Shown in pieces: positions 56,901 through 64,000 of a stretch of 64,000 bases of DNA. The DNA is from Nymphaea colorata. Its lineage: Eukaryota > Streptophyta > Magnoliopsida > Nymphaeales > Nymphaeaceae. The notes beneath the pieces are model-generated. The model saw only the letters and a program-made list of their open reading frames with translations. It had not been told where the DNA came from and made no database searches. The stretch covers positions 2,668,001 to 2,732,000 of the forward strand of contig NC_045141.1 in NCBI RefSeq assembly GCF_008831285.2, given 5' to 3'. How positions within the stretch are numbered: the first letter of the stretch is position 1; each line of letters starts with the position of its first letter. A program made the translations under genes and the position numbers.

Positions 56901-58258
56901 ATCCCTTTAACACTTAAAGAAGTTCCATCGGCGGTAACAACATTTGATTCTTTTCTTGTTCTTTCAAATTTGGTCAAAGATGATATATTTGGTGTCATAT
57001 GAAAAGATGCACCAGAATCTAAAAGCCAAGAAAACATACCAGGAGTGTTGGAGATGGATGCCGTTGTTGCTAGTGCTCCGGAATTTGACTCCTTGATCAT
57101 GGGTTGAAGGGCTGTCATGATTTGATTCAACGTTGTGGATATAGATGATAGATCACATCCTTCATTTGTGACATTTGCGGCCTTTCTTTGATCAAATTGT
57201 CTAATGTTGTAATGTCCACCTTGAGGAAATGAAATTCCCCGGTTGTGTTGCCCTCCTTGTGGATATGAAGTTCCTCCTTTGAGAAAATTTCCTCCAAGAT
57301 TCCGCGATTGTCCTTCATTGTTGTTCAACTTTGGGCAACTAGGTCTTATGTGACCCGGTTCATGACAAAAGTGGCAAATAACTTTATATTCTCCTCTAAT
57401 TTGATTCTTAAAGTGAGGAGGTCTAAAAGACTTGATGTTGTTTCCAGGTCTAGAGGCGGCTAAGGCTCTTTCTTCTTCTTGTTTTGAGACAAGAACACTA
57501 TCTTTATCCATTTCTTTGGATAATTTCATTCTAGTTTCCTCTCCACTTAGCTTTGTAAGAAGTTCATGAATGAGTGGAGGAGAGGATGAAGAAAGAAGGG
57601 CTGACCTTATTTGTTCAAATTCGGGCCGTAGCCCTTGAAGGAATTGAAAAAACCGAAATTCATCTATTTCATTTCTTCTAATCTCATGGCATTTGCAGTC
57701 CAACCCTAGTTCGGGACTTAGTTGATCTAACTCATTCCATACACTAGAGATTTCCATGAAAAATTCTCTAACATTTTTCTCTCCTTGCTTGATACTTTGG
57801 GCCTTTTGAATCAAAAGATACTTTCGGGCCATATCTTTTTGGGTGAACATTCCCTTAAGATATTCCCAAACTTCACTAGCCTTTTCATAATACATAAGAT
57901 TTTGGGCAATTCTAGGTTCAATACTTCCATAAATCCATTCTTTAATCCTAGAATTTTTAGCTTCCCAATCGTCTAATTTTTTGTAATATTCATTCATAGC
58001 ATTTTGTCTTTCCACTCCATCTAGTTGTTTTTCAATCCCATTTTCTATTTTGGTCAACTTGAGAGTGGGAGGGATAGACGTACCTCTTATGAAGCCCCAT
58101 AAATATTTTCCTTTGATATGCATTTCCAAACATTTTGCCCATAGTGTATAATTGGTTCCGTCAAGCTTGTATGGAGCATAATAGCTTCCTCCTTCAATTG
58201 AAACTTTGGAGTCTTCCATGAGAGCAATACTTGAAACAATAATCTCCAAGGAAGTCAA
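53930..58258 (-). CDS. Family II copia gag-pol polyprotein, 1,442 aa
   Basis: This is a single frame. The likely start is Met14 (MEDSKVSIEGG) rather than Met1. Gag covers residues 14-310, with KLDGTNYTLW near 31-40 and the zinc knuckle CHFCHEPGHIRPSC at 295-308. Protease is WLLDSGASFH, Asp414. In integrase the zinc-binding residues are H546, H551, C573 and C576, and the triad D603, D666 and E702 gives the expected 35-residue D-E spacing. RT carries the LLYVDDMIITG box. RNase H carries YTDADWGG, a complete active-site motif, and the protein ends FLLDKLSVIAP. No stop, frameshift or lost catalytic residue was seen. It would be transcribed from the right-hand LTR and could mobilise defective family II copies. 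Confidence 0.95.
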   Translation of the reverse strand: MTSLEIIVSSIALMEDSKVSIEGGSYYAPYKLDGTNYTLWAKCLEMHIKGKYLWGFIRGTSIPPTLKLTKIENGIEKQLDGVERQNAMNEYYKKLDDWEAKNSRIKEWIYGSIEPRIAQNLMYYEKASEVWEYLKGMFTQKDMARKYLLIQKAQSIKQGEKNVREFFMEISSVWNELDQLSPELGLDCKCHEIRRNEIDEFRFFQFLQGLRPEFEQIRSALLSSSSPPLIHELLTKLSGEETRMKLSKEMDKDSVLVSKQEEERALAASRPGNNIKSFRPPHFKNQIRGEYKVICHFCHEPGHIRPSCPKLNNNEGQSRNLGGNFLKGGTSYPQGGQHNRGISFPQGGHYNIRQFDQRKAANVTNEGCDLSSISTTLNQIMTALQPMIKESNSGALATTASISNTPGMFSWLLDSGASFHMTPNISSLTKFERTRKESNVVTADGTSLSVKGIGNFEKEFGKQKFFVPKVSYVPKLNLNLLSVSQISDLGFDVVFSSNKCLVQDHQTGRLIGEGFRKGDLYYMDNLCIPKEKFCHYVENVDINVWHQRLGHPNVRKLSMMNPTKNICIENFKCNDCIHGKMKSLSFGERNFFSSLPFELVHSDVWGPSPIMSKGGLSYYVIFVDDFTRYCWIYFLKHKSEVFEIFKNFHMLVQTQFNAKLKILRTDSGGEYISNEFERYLKNYGIVHQKSCPRTPQQNGLSERKHRHIIETTRTLLISKNVPKNFWAETALASVYLINRMPSKVLHNTTPFEKLFKYEPDFNRLRIFGCKCFVLNDKADKLSSKVIECAFIGYSETQKGYKCYDSIKDKIIVSRNVRFCEDESGFKNCGESQHNNDYSFLFKFLSQCDDEMHDGDDSNTGGNDSRMAKDIITYHRRNRQQEVGEEEHHETIDLQPTQSGENLRRSTRNVRQPNRFVSYETFTPSHRARINAIHSHFEPSTFNEASKYIEWKNAMLEELDALRKAQTWEIQDLPIGKKTIGCKWVYKVKTKSDGSLERYKARLVAKGYTQEYGIDYEETFAPVARMTTVRTLIALASVKNWNIYQMDVKNAFLNGDLMEEVYMEVPPGLSVPQRKVLRLKKALYGLKQAPKAWFDRFNSVISDYGFHSCLTDTALFVKYTTAGIIILLLYVDDMIITGSDKEGIKECKKLLQETFEMKDLGFLTYFLGIEVAYSTRGYFLSQTKFAAEIIAKSGITDDKVTETPEAVGSKMKIDDGVPLANPTPYRQLVGSLMYLSITRPDIAHAVHTVSQFQHAPSTVHMGAVLRIIRYIKGTINKGVFMSSSSSLNLIAYTDADWGGDPNDRHSTTGFCVFLGESLISWKCKKQQKVSLSSTEAEYRAMASTTMEIVWLRQMLLDMGIKIEEPTDLCCDNKSSIYIAKNQTFHERTKHIEMDCHYVREEFLKKTIKLPYVSSEFQLADFFTKPLCSPRFNFLLDKLSVIAP

Positions 58259-58429
58259 GAAAAAACTCTTCTAGAAATTTCACCAAACAGTTGGTGAGCA
58301 ACCGCAGCAAAAAGGCCTTCAAGAAATTATATCCTCCAGCAAAGAATCTCTTCAATCAAACCAGCAACATAAAATCTCAGCAGCAGCCTTTAACAAGCTT
58401 TGAGAATCAGCCCAATGGCTCTGATACCA

Positions 58430-58834
58430 TGTGAAAAGTGACTATAACAGTCACAAAGAATACATACAATACCAAAAAGGCACTAAGGCCAAGTGAAGAA
58501 GAGTAATACTCATTCAATAAACAATATAAAGGCTGTAAAACACAGCTTCTCCTTTACAAAGACTGTTACAAGGATATTTATAAGAGAGAATAAGAAGAGA
58601 TGAGCTAAACTAGCCGTTGGGCTAGTTCCAACAGCTCTTAATAGAGCTGTTGGAACTGCCAACGGCTAGTTTGGCAGAAATAATAAAAAATAAAAAATAA
58701 AAAATAAAAAATAAAGAGAAAAGAAAGAAATAAACTAAATCCTAAACTAATTCCTAACTAATCCTAAACTAGCTCTTAACTAAGATAATACCTAATTAAG
58801 AGATAACAACAATAAGAAATCATATTTCTTAACA
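58430..58834 (-). repeat. 5' LTR of intact family II copia
   Basis: It matches 53510-53916 apart from A-run lengths near 58684-58712. It is the promoter-bearing LTR for this minus-strand element. Confidence 0.95.
58575..58582 (-). promoter_or_regulatory. TATA box of family II 5' LTR
   Basis: TATAAATA on the minus strand lies downstream (in element orientation) of the AACTAGCCGTTGG hairpin. This is the same arrangement as in the family I LTR. The role is assigned by motif and position. Confidence 0.55.
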
Positions 58835-59048
58835 ATCTTGTGGTGGACAGTAATCTCTGTTGTGTTTTTGGTTGTCGTGGCGTGGCTGTTATCTTGTGGT
58901 CATCTATATATTATTTGGAAACATTGCTGCTCATCTACAAATTTTTTTTTTTTTTGCTGTGTGGCGCTAGTCCTTGGTTCTTTTTTGATCAGCATTATTC
59001 TGCTTTATATATTCTCTTTTCGGTTGAACTCTTGTGGATAGACTTACA

Positions 59049-60228
59049 ATGGCTGAAAATCTCAAACCTGATTCCTCTCATGAGTTTAAAATTGGAGGCA
59101 ATCCATTCTCATTTGGTTTCACAGTTAAGTTGGATGGTCTTAATTATGAAATCTGGTCGTCATTCATGATGTCAATCACTAGTCACTGGACATCAAAAAA
59201 AATATTTACTTGAGGAAGATGAACCATTTATCAAGACTGGAAAGTATGCTTCGTGGGATTGTGCTAGTGGTGTATGTTGATGATATTATTTTGACAGGTG
59301 AATGTGAGCAGGAGGTAGCTCTAACAAAGAAGTTTTTTGCAAAAACACTTTGTCACCAAAGATCTTGATCAGCTACGGTATTTTCTTGGCATCGAAGTTG
59401 TTCGTAGCAAGGAAGGAGTTGTGCTGTCACAAAGGAAGTATGTTCTTGATCTTTTACAAGACACAGGGATGCTAGGAGCTAAACCAGCAACTCTTCCTAT
59501 GAATCCACGAGTACATCTATATGAGGATCACTCAAAAGTGGTAGCTTCACAGGCCTACAGATCGTTGATTGGTAAGCTTCTTTATGTGACAGTGACTCGA
59601 CCAGATATTAGCTTTGTTGTGGGAAAATTAAGCCAATTCATGGAAAAACCAAAACAATCACATTGAGATGCAACTATGTTGATTGTCAAATATTTGAAGT
59701 CCTCCCCCTGGCAAAGGTCTTTTCTTCAAAAAAGGTACATCTTTTGATGTTGAAGCTTACAGTGATGCAGATTATGCATGCTCAATTGATGGCAGGAAGT
59801 CTACCATAGGGTTTTGTGTGTTTGTGGGAGGAAATCTCATTTCCTAGAGAAGTAAGAAACAAAGTGTTGTTTCTAGGTTTAGTGCGGAGTCAGAATATCG
59901 TGCAATGGTTCAAACTGCTGCCGAAATGACTTGGTCTAGATCCCTACTTGAGAGTCTTGGTATTCCAACTTTTTTACCTATGAAAATGTTTTGTGATAAC
60001 AAAGCTGCCACCTACATTGCCAATAATCATGTATTTCATGAGAGGACAAAGCACCTTGAAGTAGATTGTCATTATATTCGTGGTATGGTTCAAGGGGGAA
60101 TCATCTCCACTGTGCATGTAGCCTCAGAGGATCAAAGAGTTGATATCTTTACTAAAGCCTTGCCTATTACAGAGTTCTCTAGATGTTGTGACAAGCTGAG
60201 CATGATTAACATCTACGCTCCAGCTTGA
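59049..60228 (+). pseudogene. Fused gag / RT-RNase H remnant of deleted family III copia
   Basis: The frame starts MAENLKPDSSHEFKIGG at 59049 and follows gag to KLDGLNYEIWSSFMM. It shifts near 59190 and reaches SWD at about 59250. It then joins straight to RT VLVVYVDDIILTG at about 59260. Compared with 25495-30909 about 3 kb is missing: the rest of gag, protease, integrase and most of RT. Downstream, SQRKYVLDLLQDTG is open to 59666. RNase H SDADYACS (59759-59785) keeps the Asp lost in the other family III copy. The end is NIYAPA at 60228. Several stops are present. Confidence 0.85.
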
Positions 60229-60235
60229 GGGGGAG

Positions 60236-60447
60236 TGTTGAATAACATTTATAATAAGTGGTCTTTTGAATATTTAAAAGTTGTATTAACAGCTTTTATT
60301 AATAGTTGTTCCAGTCTTGGACTGATTTTGTAAGTTCCTCCTTTTACCCTAATTCTCATTTAACGTGAGAAGGGTGCAACTTAATGGAATAGTTCGTGCA
60401 GTTTCTCTCTCTCTCTCTCTCTCCTTCTTCTCATCTCTCCTGTAACA
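60236..60447 (+). repeat. 3' LTR of deleted family III copia
   Basis: It starts TGTTGAATAACATTTATAA after the polypurine tract, carries a short (TC)n run near 60405 and ends CCTGTAACA. AAAAT follows. Confidence 0.9.
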
Positions 60448-60452
60448 AAAAT

Positions 60453-62311
60453 GTTGAACATGATGAATATAACAACAATCTAAGAACAGAAGTGGAGAGC
60501 TCAAGAAGTAGAGGGAAATGAATCATGTATGAAGGAGTCTAAGAACAGAAGTGGAGAGCTCAAGAAGTAGAGGGAAAGGAATCATGTATGAAGGACGTCG
60601 AACTGACCCATCTGGAAGGAACAGAAGAGGTACACCAGATATTAAGCGTGGTCATCGACCTAGTGGTAGGTCTAGTGTTGGTTTTATTAGGAACTTTTTA
60701 CCTTCATATATTGGCCCAGGTTGTCAACCCCAGATTCGTGCTGCTATGACATCTAAAGATATGCTACATCAGGCACAACTGATGGTAGAGAAATGGTTTT
60801 ATGATGCATGTATTCCCTTTAATGCAGTTAATTCTTTTTAGTTTCAAGCCATGGCAGATGCAATTGCTTCTATAGGCCTCGGATTCAAAATGCCATCATA
60901 TGATCAGTTGAGGGGCAAACTTCTTGAAGCTACGATGAAAGAAGTATTGGAACATTGCAATCAGTTGAAATTATGCTAGAAGGAAACAGGTTGCTCCATT
61001 TTGTCAGATGGATGGACTAATACACGGTCAAGACCACTTGTGAATTTTCTTGTTTATTGCTTTAAAGGTACAATGTTCTTGAAATCTCTTGATTTGTCTG
61101 ATCTTCCGAAGACTGCTGAGATTTTGTTCAATGCTTTTGATAATGTCGTACAAGAGGTTGGACCTGTAAACATTGTACAGTTTATTATAGATAATGCTGC
61201 AAGTTATAGAGCTACAGGGGATATGTTACTTCAAAAGTATAGAAGATTTTATTGGAGTCTATGTGCCACTCATTGTGTTTATCTACTGCTTCAAGATCTT
61301 AATTAGATGCATGATACGAAATCAACTGTTGACGAATGCCAAGAGATTACAAAATTTATCTGTAATCTTGCATATGTATTGAGTTGATTAGAAAATTTAC
61401 AAAAGGAGTTGAATTAATACAACTTGCACAAACTAGATTTGCCACAAATGTATTGATTGTGCAAATTATAATTGAAACAAAGAACTTCGTTGAGGCAGAT
61501 GTTCTGCATATCCACATGCTCATAAAAGAAATTCTTCTTTAGTTGTGGATATTATACCTAATAACAAATTTTGGGAATCATGTGTGAAGCTATTGAAGGT
61601 CTATGTAACATTAGTTAAAGTCCTCAGGTTAGCTGACAGCGAGGATAAGCTTTCCGTAGGGTACTTATATGAGGCTATGGATAAAGCAGAAGAGGCAATT
61701 CGAGACAACTTGAAAGAGAAGAAAAAAATTATATATGCCCATATGGAAGATTATAGATAAAAGGTGGACTGGGCAACTTTATCATCCTCTTCATACAGCA
61801 GCTTACTATCTGAATCCTGCAATTAGATTTTTTAATAATTTAAGAAGCACGGAGAAGTCACGCATGGTTTGTTAAATTTATTGAAGTGTTAATGACAGAT
61901 TCTAGAGTACAAGATATTGTGCACAATGAGTTGGATCTATATGATAGTTGTTTTGGAGACATGGGAATAGACTCCGCTGTTCAAGCCAGGACAACCATGC
62001 GTCCAGCTACATACATAGAAATTTTTAATTTACTTTGCATTTGTTACATTTGATTCTTTTTTGTTGTTTTAACTTTTACATGAGATTTGTTTTATTTTTG
62101 TTTAGATTTGTGGTGGAATATGTTTGGGCATGATTGTCCATACCTAAGACTTTTTGCAATTAAAGTCTTCAACCAGACATGCAGTTCTAGTGAATGCGAA
62201 AGGAATTGGAGTGTTTTCCAACATATCCACAACAAGAAAAAGAATAGGCTCAAACATAAAAGGTTGAATGACCTTGTCTTTGTTCGATATAATATGAGGT
62301 TGAAACAAAGG
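60453..62311 (+). pseudogene. hAT transposase core and dimerisation domain, decayed
   Basis: Continuing from the BED finger, an acidic and Arg-rich linker leads to WFYDACIPFNAVNS (about 60792-60838) and MPSYDQLRGKLL (60892-60930). The DUF659-like core follows with LSDGWTNTRSRPLVNFLVYC (60998-61060), FIIDNAASYRATGDML (61182-61230) and CATHCVYLLLQDL (61262-61303), which holds the D-N-A and CxxH signatures. After frame-broken sequence come a MGYLYEAMDKAEEAI-like segment (about 61660-61700) and the hAT dimerisation domain WWNMFGHDCPYLRLFAIKVF with SSECERNWSVF and HNKKKNRL (62105-62262). There are stops at 60839, 60977 and 61303. No functional transposase is made. Confidence 0.85.
60479..60596 (+). 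repeat. 59-bp tandem duplication within the hAT transposase
   Basis: Two head-to-tail 59-base units (60479-60537 and 60538-60596) start TCTAAGAACAGAAGTGGAGA and differ at two or three bases. They lie in the linker just after the copia insertion point. Because 59 is not a multiple of three, the duplication shifts the frame. Confidence 0.85.
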
Positions 62312-62407
62312 TAATATAACTTAATATTTACATTTGTTTTACAATATATTTATATATAATTTTCTGTTAACAAGTTTTCTCTTATTTAACATTGACAATT
62401 ACAAAAA

Positions 62408-62713
62408 GCATCAGCAAGAAAGCACACACTTCGGTTTGATCCTATCAGCTTAGAAAACTTTGAAGATCTAGAACCATGGATTGAGGAAGAGCCAACTACA
62501 ATATTTGATGGTGAAGATCTTCAATGCTTCAACCTTGAAGCTGAAGCAACAGAATTTGCTGATGAAGAGGAGCTTGCTGGATATGTTGGTGAGGATCTTC
62601 AAATTCATGAAGATGAAGATGAAGAAGAAGATGGGGATGGAGATGAGAATGAATCTGATGAAGATTATGAACTAAAGTCGAGAGTGCTTTCATTTCATAT
62701 GTATTGGCATTGA
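62408..62713 (+). pseudogene. hAT transposase acidic C-terminal tail
   Basis: This likely separate exon reads LRFDPISLENFEDLEPWIEE and then a strongly acidic stretch (EDEDEEEDGDGDENESDEDYE), ending with a stop at 62711. Acidic tails after the dimerisation domain occur in some plant hAT transposases. The putative intron at 62312-62407 begins GT and ends AG, but the phases do not join, so decay or a wrong junction is possible. Confidence 0.6.
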
Positions 62714-62788
62714 ACATTTTCTCAATTTTATTATCATCTTGTGATGTAATACATAACATTTAAAACTTGTTTTTTGATGTGGTATCTC

Positions 62789-62868
62789 AGTTAGAATGTA
62801 TGTATTCCTATCTATATATACATCTACATGTATGTATATTACATATATTAGTGTACTAATATATGTCT

Positions 62869-62934
<66 letters not shown>

Positions 62935-63335
62935 TGTGTGTGTGTGTGTGTGTGTGTAATTTAGGGTACCTAGGTCGTGTTTGTAATTTACTCTTTCTTT
63001 TTGTACTTTTTCTTTTCTTTTGTTTTCACCTTTTTTATTATTAAAAGGGAAAACTAGCTGTTGGATCAGTTTCCTACGGCTTGATTTCTTGCCGTTGGAG
63101 ATGGCCCAACAGCCATCTCCCTTCTTCCTCTCTTGCTTTCCTTGTACTATAATAAGGGACTGTTGTCCCTTGTTTTGCTTATGACTTTTTAGCCTCTTCT
63201 TGTATCTTTTGTTGAGATCAATATATGTTTTATTCTCATCTTGTTTGAGGTCTTTTAAGTATTATTTTGTAAAGTTGGTAGAAGATTCAAGGGTGTATCT
63301 CTTGAAGCATTTGTCTTGTTTGGGCCCGATTCACA
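62789..63335 (+). mobile_element. Solo LTR of family I copia
   Basis: It is homologous over its length to 12757-13228 and 21960-22474, with the same 5' block, the TTAGGGTACCTAGGTCGTGTTTG block, the CTAGCTGTTGG hairpin and the AGGGACTGTTGTCCC hairpin. ATCTC flanks both sides (62784-62788 and 63336-63340). The terminal TG has decayed to AG. It was inserted in the 3' untranslated part of the hAT element. It includes a long (TG)n tract at 62881-62957. Confidence 0.9.
62881..62957. repeat. (TG)n microsatellite in the solo LTR
   Basis: About 38 TG units with one interruption have expanded at a site that is an AT/TA run in the other family I LTRs. Confidence 0.95.
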
Positions 63336-63730
63336 ATCTCATTGACTTATGGACCTTATGACTTATGAATCTATGGTTATGAAATTATGATATATGTTTT
63401 GTAATTGTTGACTTGTGCTTTCTAGATTGATATTGTTATGAATTTTGATGCTTATGAATGATGAACGCGTAACTTTATGAAGACAATGCCTCGCCGTTTA
63501 ATACCCGTACACGTTTTTTGTAGACAATGCTTTATAGCAATAATAAGTCTATCATTCTGTAAAAAATGTTTTTATGAAGAACATATTATTCTTGATTTTT
63601 TACCAATTTTTTATGAATTTTTTGATTTTTTTTCTATTTTTTATTTAATTAGAAAAAATACGATATTTTACGATACGACTTACCTTAAAGCGAGACAGAT
63701 ACGGCTTATGATACGCTTTTTACAACATTG
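63336..63730. other. hAT 3' end sequence
   Basis: Non-coding AT-rich terminal part of the hAT. TTTTTTATGAATTTTTTGATTTTT-like sequence is followed by CGATAC motifs and the terminal inverted repeat. Confidence 0.7.
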
Positions 63731-63738
63731 ACCCAAAG

Positions 63739-64000
63739 TGGTAGACTAGCTCCTCTATGAATCTGCGATTAAGGGACCAGGAGATGGCTCCTTCTAGGTG
63801 TTAACATGTGGTCGCATGATATTTGAGTTCCCACTGCACTTTTAAGTGTACTGTATCAGGAAATAGGAACTTTCATCTTAACAGGTCCGTATTTCGTTTA
63901 TTGTGTTCACAAAAATTCTGGTTCTAAAGTCCACTTAAGAATATAAGGAAAACAAAACTATCTCAGAACCACATACACCAGCAGACATTCATTCCTGGCT
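63739..64000. other. Sequence right of the hAT, probable long-LTR relic
   Basis: This flank resumes the sequence interrupted at 52011. It is non-coding, and its style matches the LTR-like stretch at 51310-52003. No host exon was seen before the window ends. Confidence 0.35.

Larger units (their letters stand above)
53510..58834 (-). mobile_element. Family II copia, antisense, apparently intact
   Basis: LTRs lie at 53510-53916 (3', 407 bp) and 58430-58834 (5', 405 bp). They appear identical except for the length of an A/T run. ATCTT flanks both sides (53505-53509 and 58835-58839). The primer site complement GGCTCTGATACCA ends at 58429. The polypurine tract complement (CCCCCCCTTAAACTTA) follows 53916. 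One uninterrupted 1,442-codon frame fills the interior. It is the youngest and most complete element in the window, and sits in the leader of the deleted copia at 52778-60447. Confidence 0.96.
52778..60447 (+). mobile_element. Family III copia with large internal deletion, sense
   Basis: LTRs lie at 52778-53006 and 60236-60447 (TGTTGAATAACATTT to ATAACA/GTAACA). AAAAT flanks both (52773-52777 and 60448-60452). The primer site TGGTATCAAAGC is at 53007, and the polypurine tract CTTGAGGGGGAG precedes 60236. Without the nested element its own length is only about 2.3 kb, because the leader and first 60-90 codons of gag are fused to the RT YVDD region. It is non-autonomous. It would need proteins from a family III relative such as 25495-30909, with which it shares gag start, RNase H and the NIYAPA end. 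Confidence 0.9.
52012..63730 (+). mobile_element. hAT DNA transposon carrying three nested retroelement copies
   Basis: The element begins CAGTGTTGTACG at 52012 and ends with the inverted form (CAATGTTGTAAAAAG read inward) at 63730. ACCCAAAG is duplicated on both sides (52004-52011 and 63731-63738), the 8-bp duplication of hAT elements. Subterminal GTATCG/CGATAC motifs are dense at both ends (52020-52165 and 63655-63720). Without nested elements it is about 3.5 kb. The transposase has a BED finger near the left, a DUF659-like core and a hAT dimerisation domain, all decayed. It contains a deleted copia (52778-60447) that contains an intact copia, and separately a solo LTR (62789-63335). Confidence 0.92.

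Noticed and set aside
62796-63044. 82-codon open frame with Cys-Val repeats
   Set aside because: It is the translation of a (TG)n microsatellite within a solo LTR.
50061-64000. Next exon of the DUF4091 gene (EWWTYVC-type segment)
   Set aside because: Reading the + strand for the expected segment gave no match outside the transposons, so no exon is claimed.

Overview
This is nuclear DNA from a seed plant. The only host gene I recognise is split by canonical GT-AG introns, and almost everything else is plant transposable elements. The species cannot be told from the sequence. No prokaryotic feature, CRISPR array or RNA gene was seen.

Host gene: six consecutive internal exons on the + strand (11184-11352, 11621-11702, 11793-11886, 23468-23564, 39438-39531, 45051-45123) join in phase into 203 codons. 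They encode the middle of a plant DUF4091 / glycoside-hydrolase-123-like protein. Upstream exons were not found, and the next exon lies beyond the right edge. Three introns measure about 11.6, 15.9 and 5.5 kb, and a fourth exceeds 18.8 kb. They are large because they are packed with transposons.

Layout. 1-4845: two long (gypsy-type?) LTR sequences, one apparently inserted in the other. 6572-6832: a Tourist-like MITE. 7415-10729: an LTR relic, a hAT-like relic and a truncated antisense copia. 12757-22474: a degenerate copia (family I) flanked by GTCGA. Its RNase H is split by a DNA transposon (17440-21749, 8-bp duplication CTAGCAAC), which itself contains a 2,981-bp solo LTR (17520-20500, duplication GCGCA). 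24175-38355: an old sense copia broken by a young antisense copia (25495-30909, family III), by a second antisense copia (30911-36083, family IV) inserted at the very edge of the first, and by another member of the 8-bp-duplication DNA transposon family (36146-37707). 38531-39200: an antisense hAT relic. 45190-50060: a family IV copia in sense. 52012-63730: a hAT element (duplication ACCCAAAG). It contains an internally deleted family III copia (52778-60447, duplication AAAAT), which contains an intact-looking antisense family II copia (53510-58834, duplication ATCTT). It also contains a family I solo LTR (62789-63335, duplication ATCTC).

The order of insertion can be read from the target duplications, which I checked by eye. 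Only the 53510-58834 copia has a single uninterrupted gag-pol frame (1,442 codons) with near-identical LTRs, so it is the best candidate for a recently active autonomous element. The DNA transposon family with CTMTGTSACA-type ends and GC-rich subterminal repeats is the least familiar element here and the best candidate for something undescribed.
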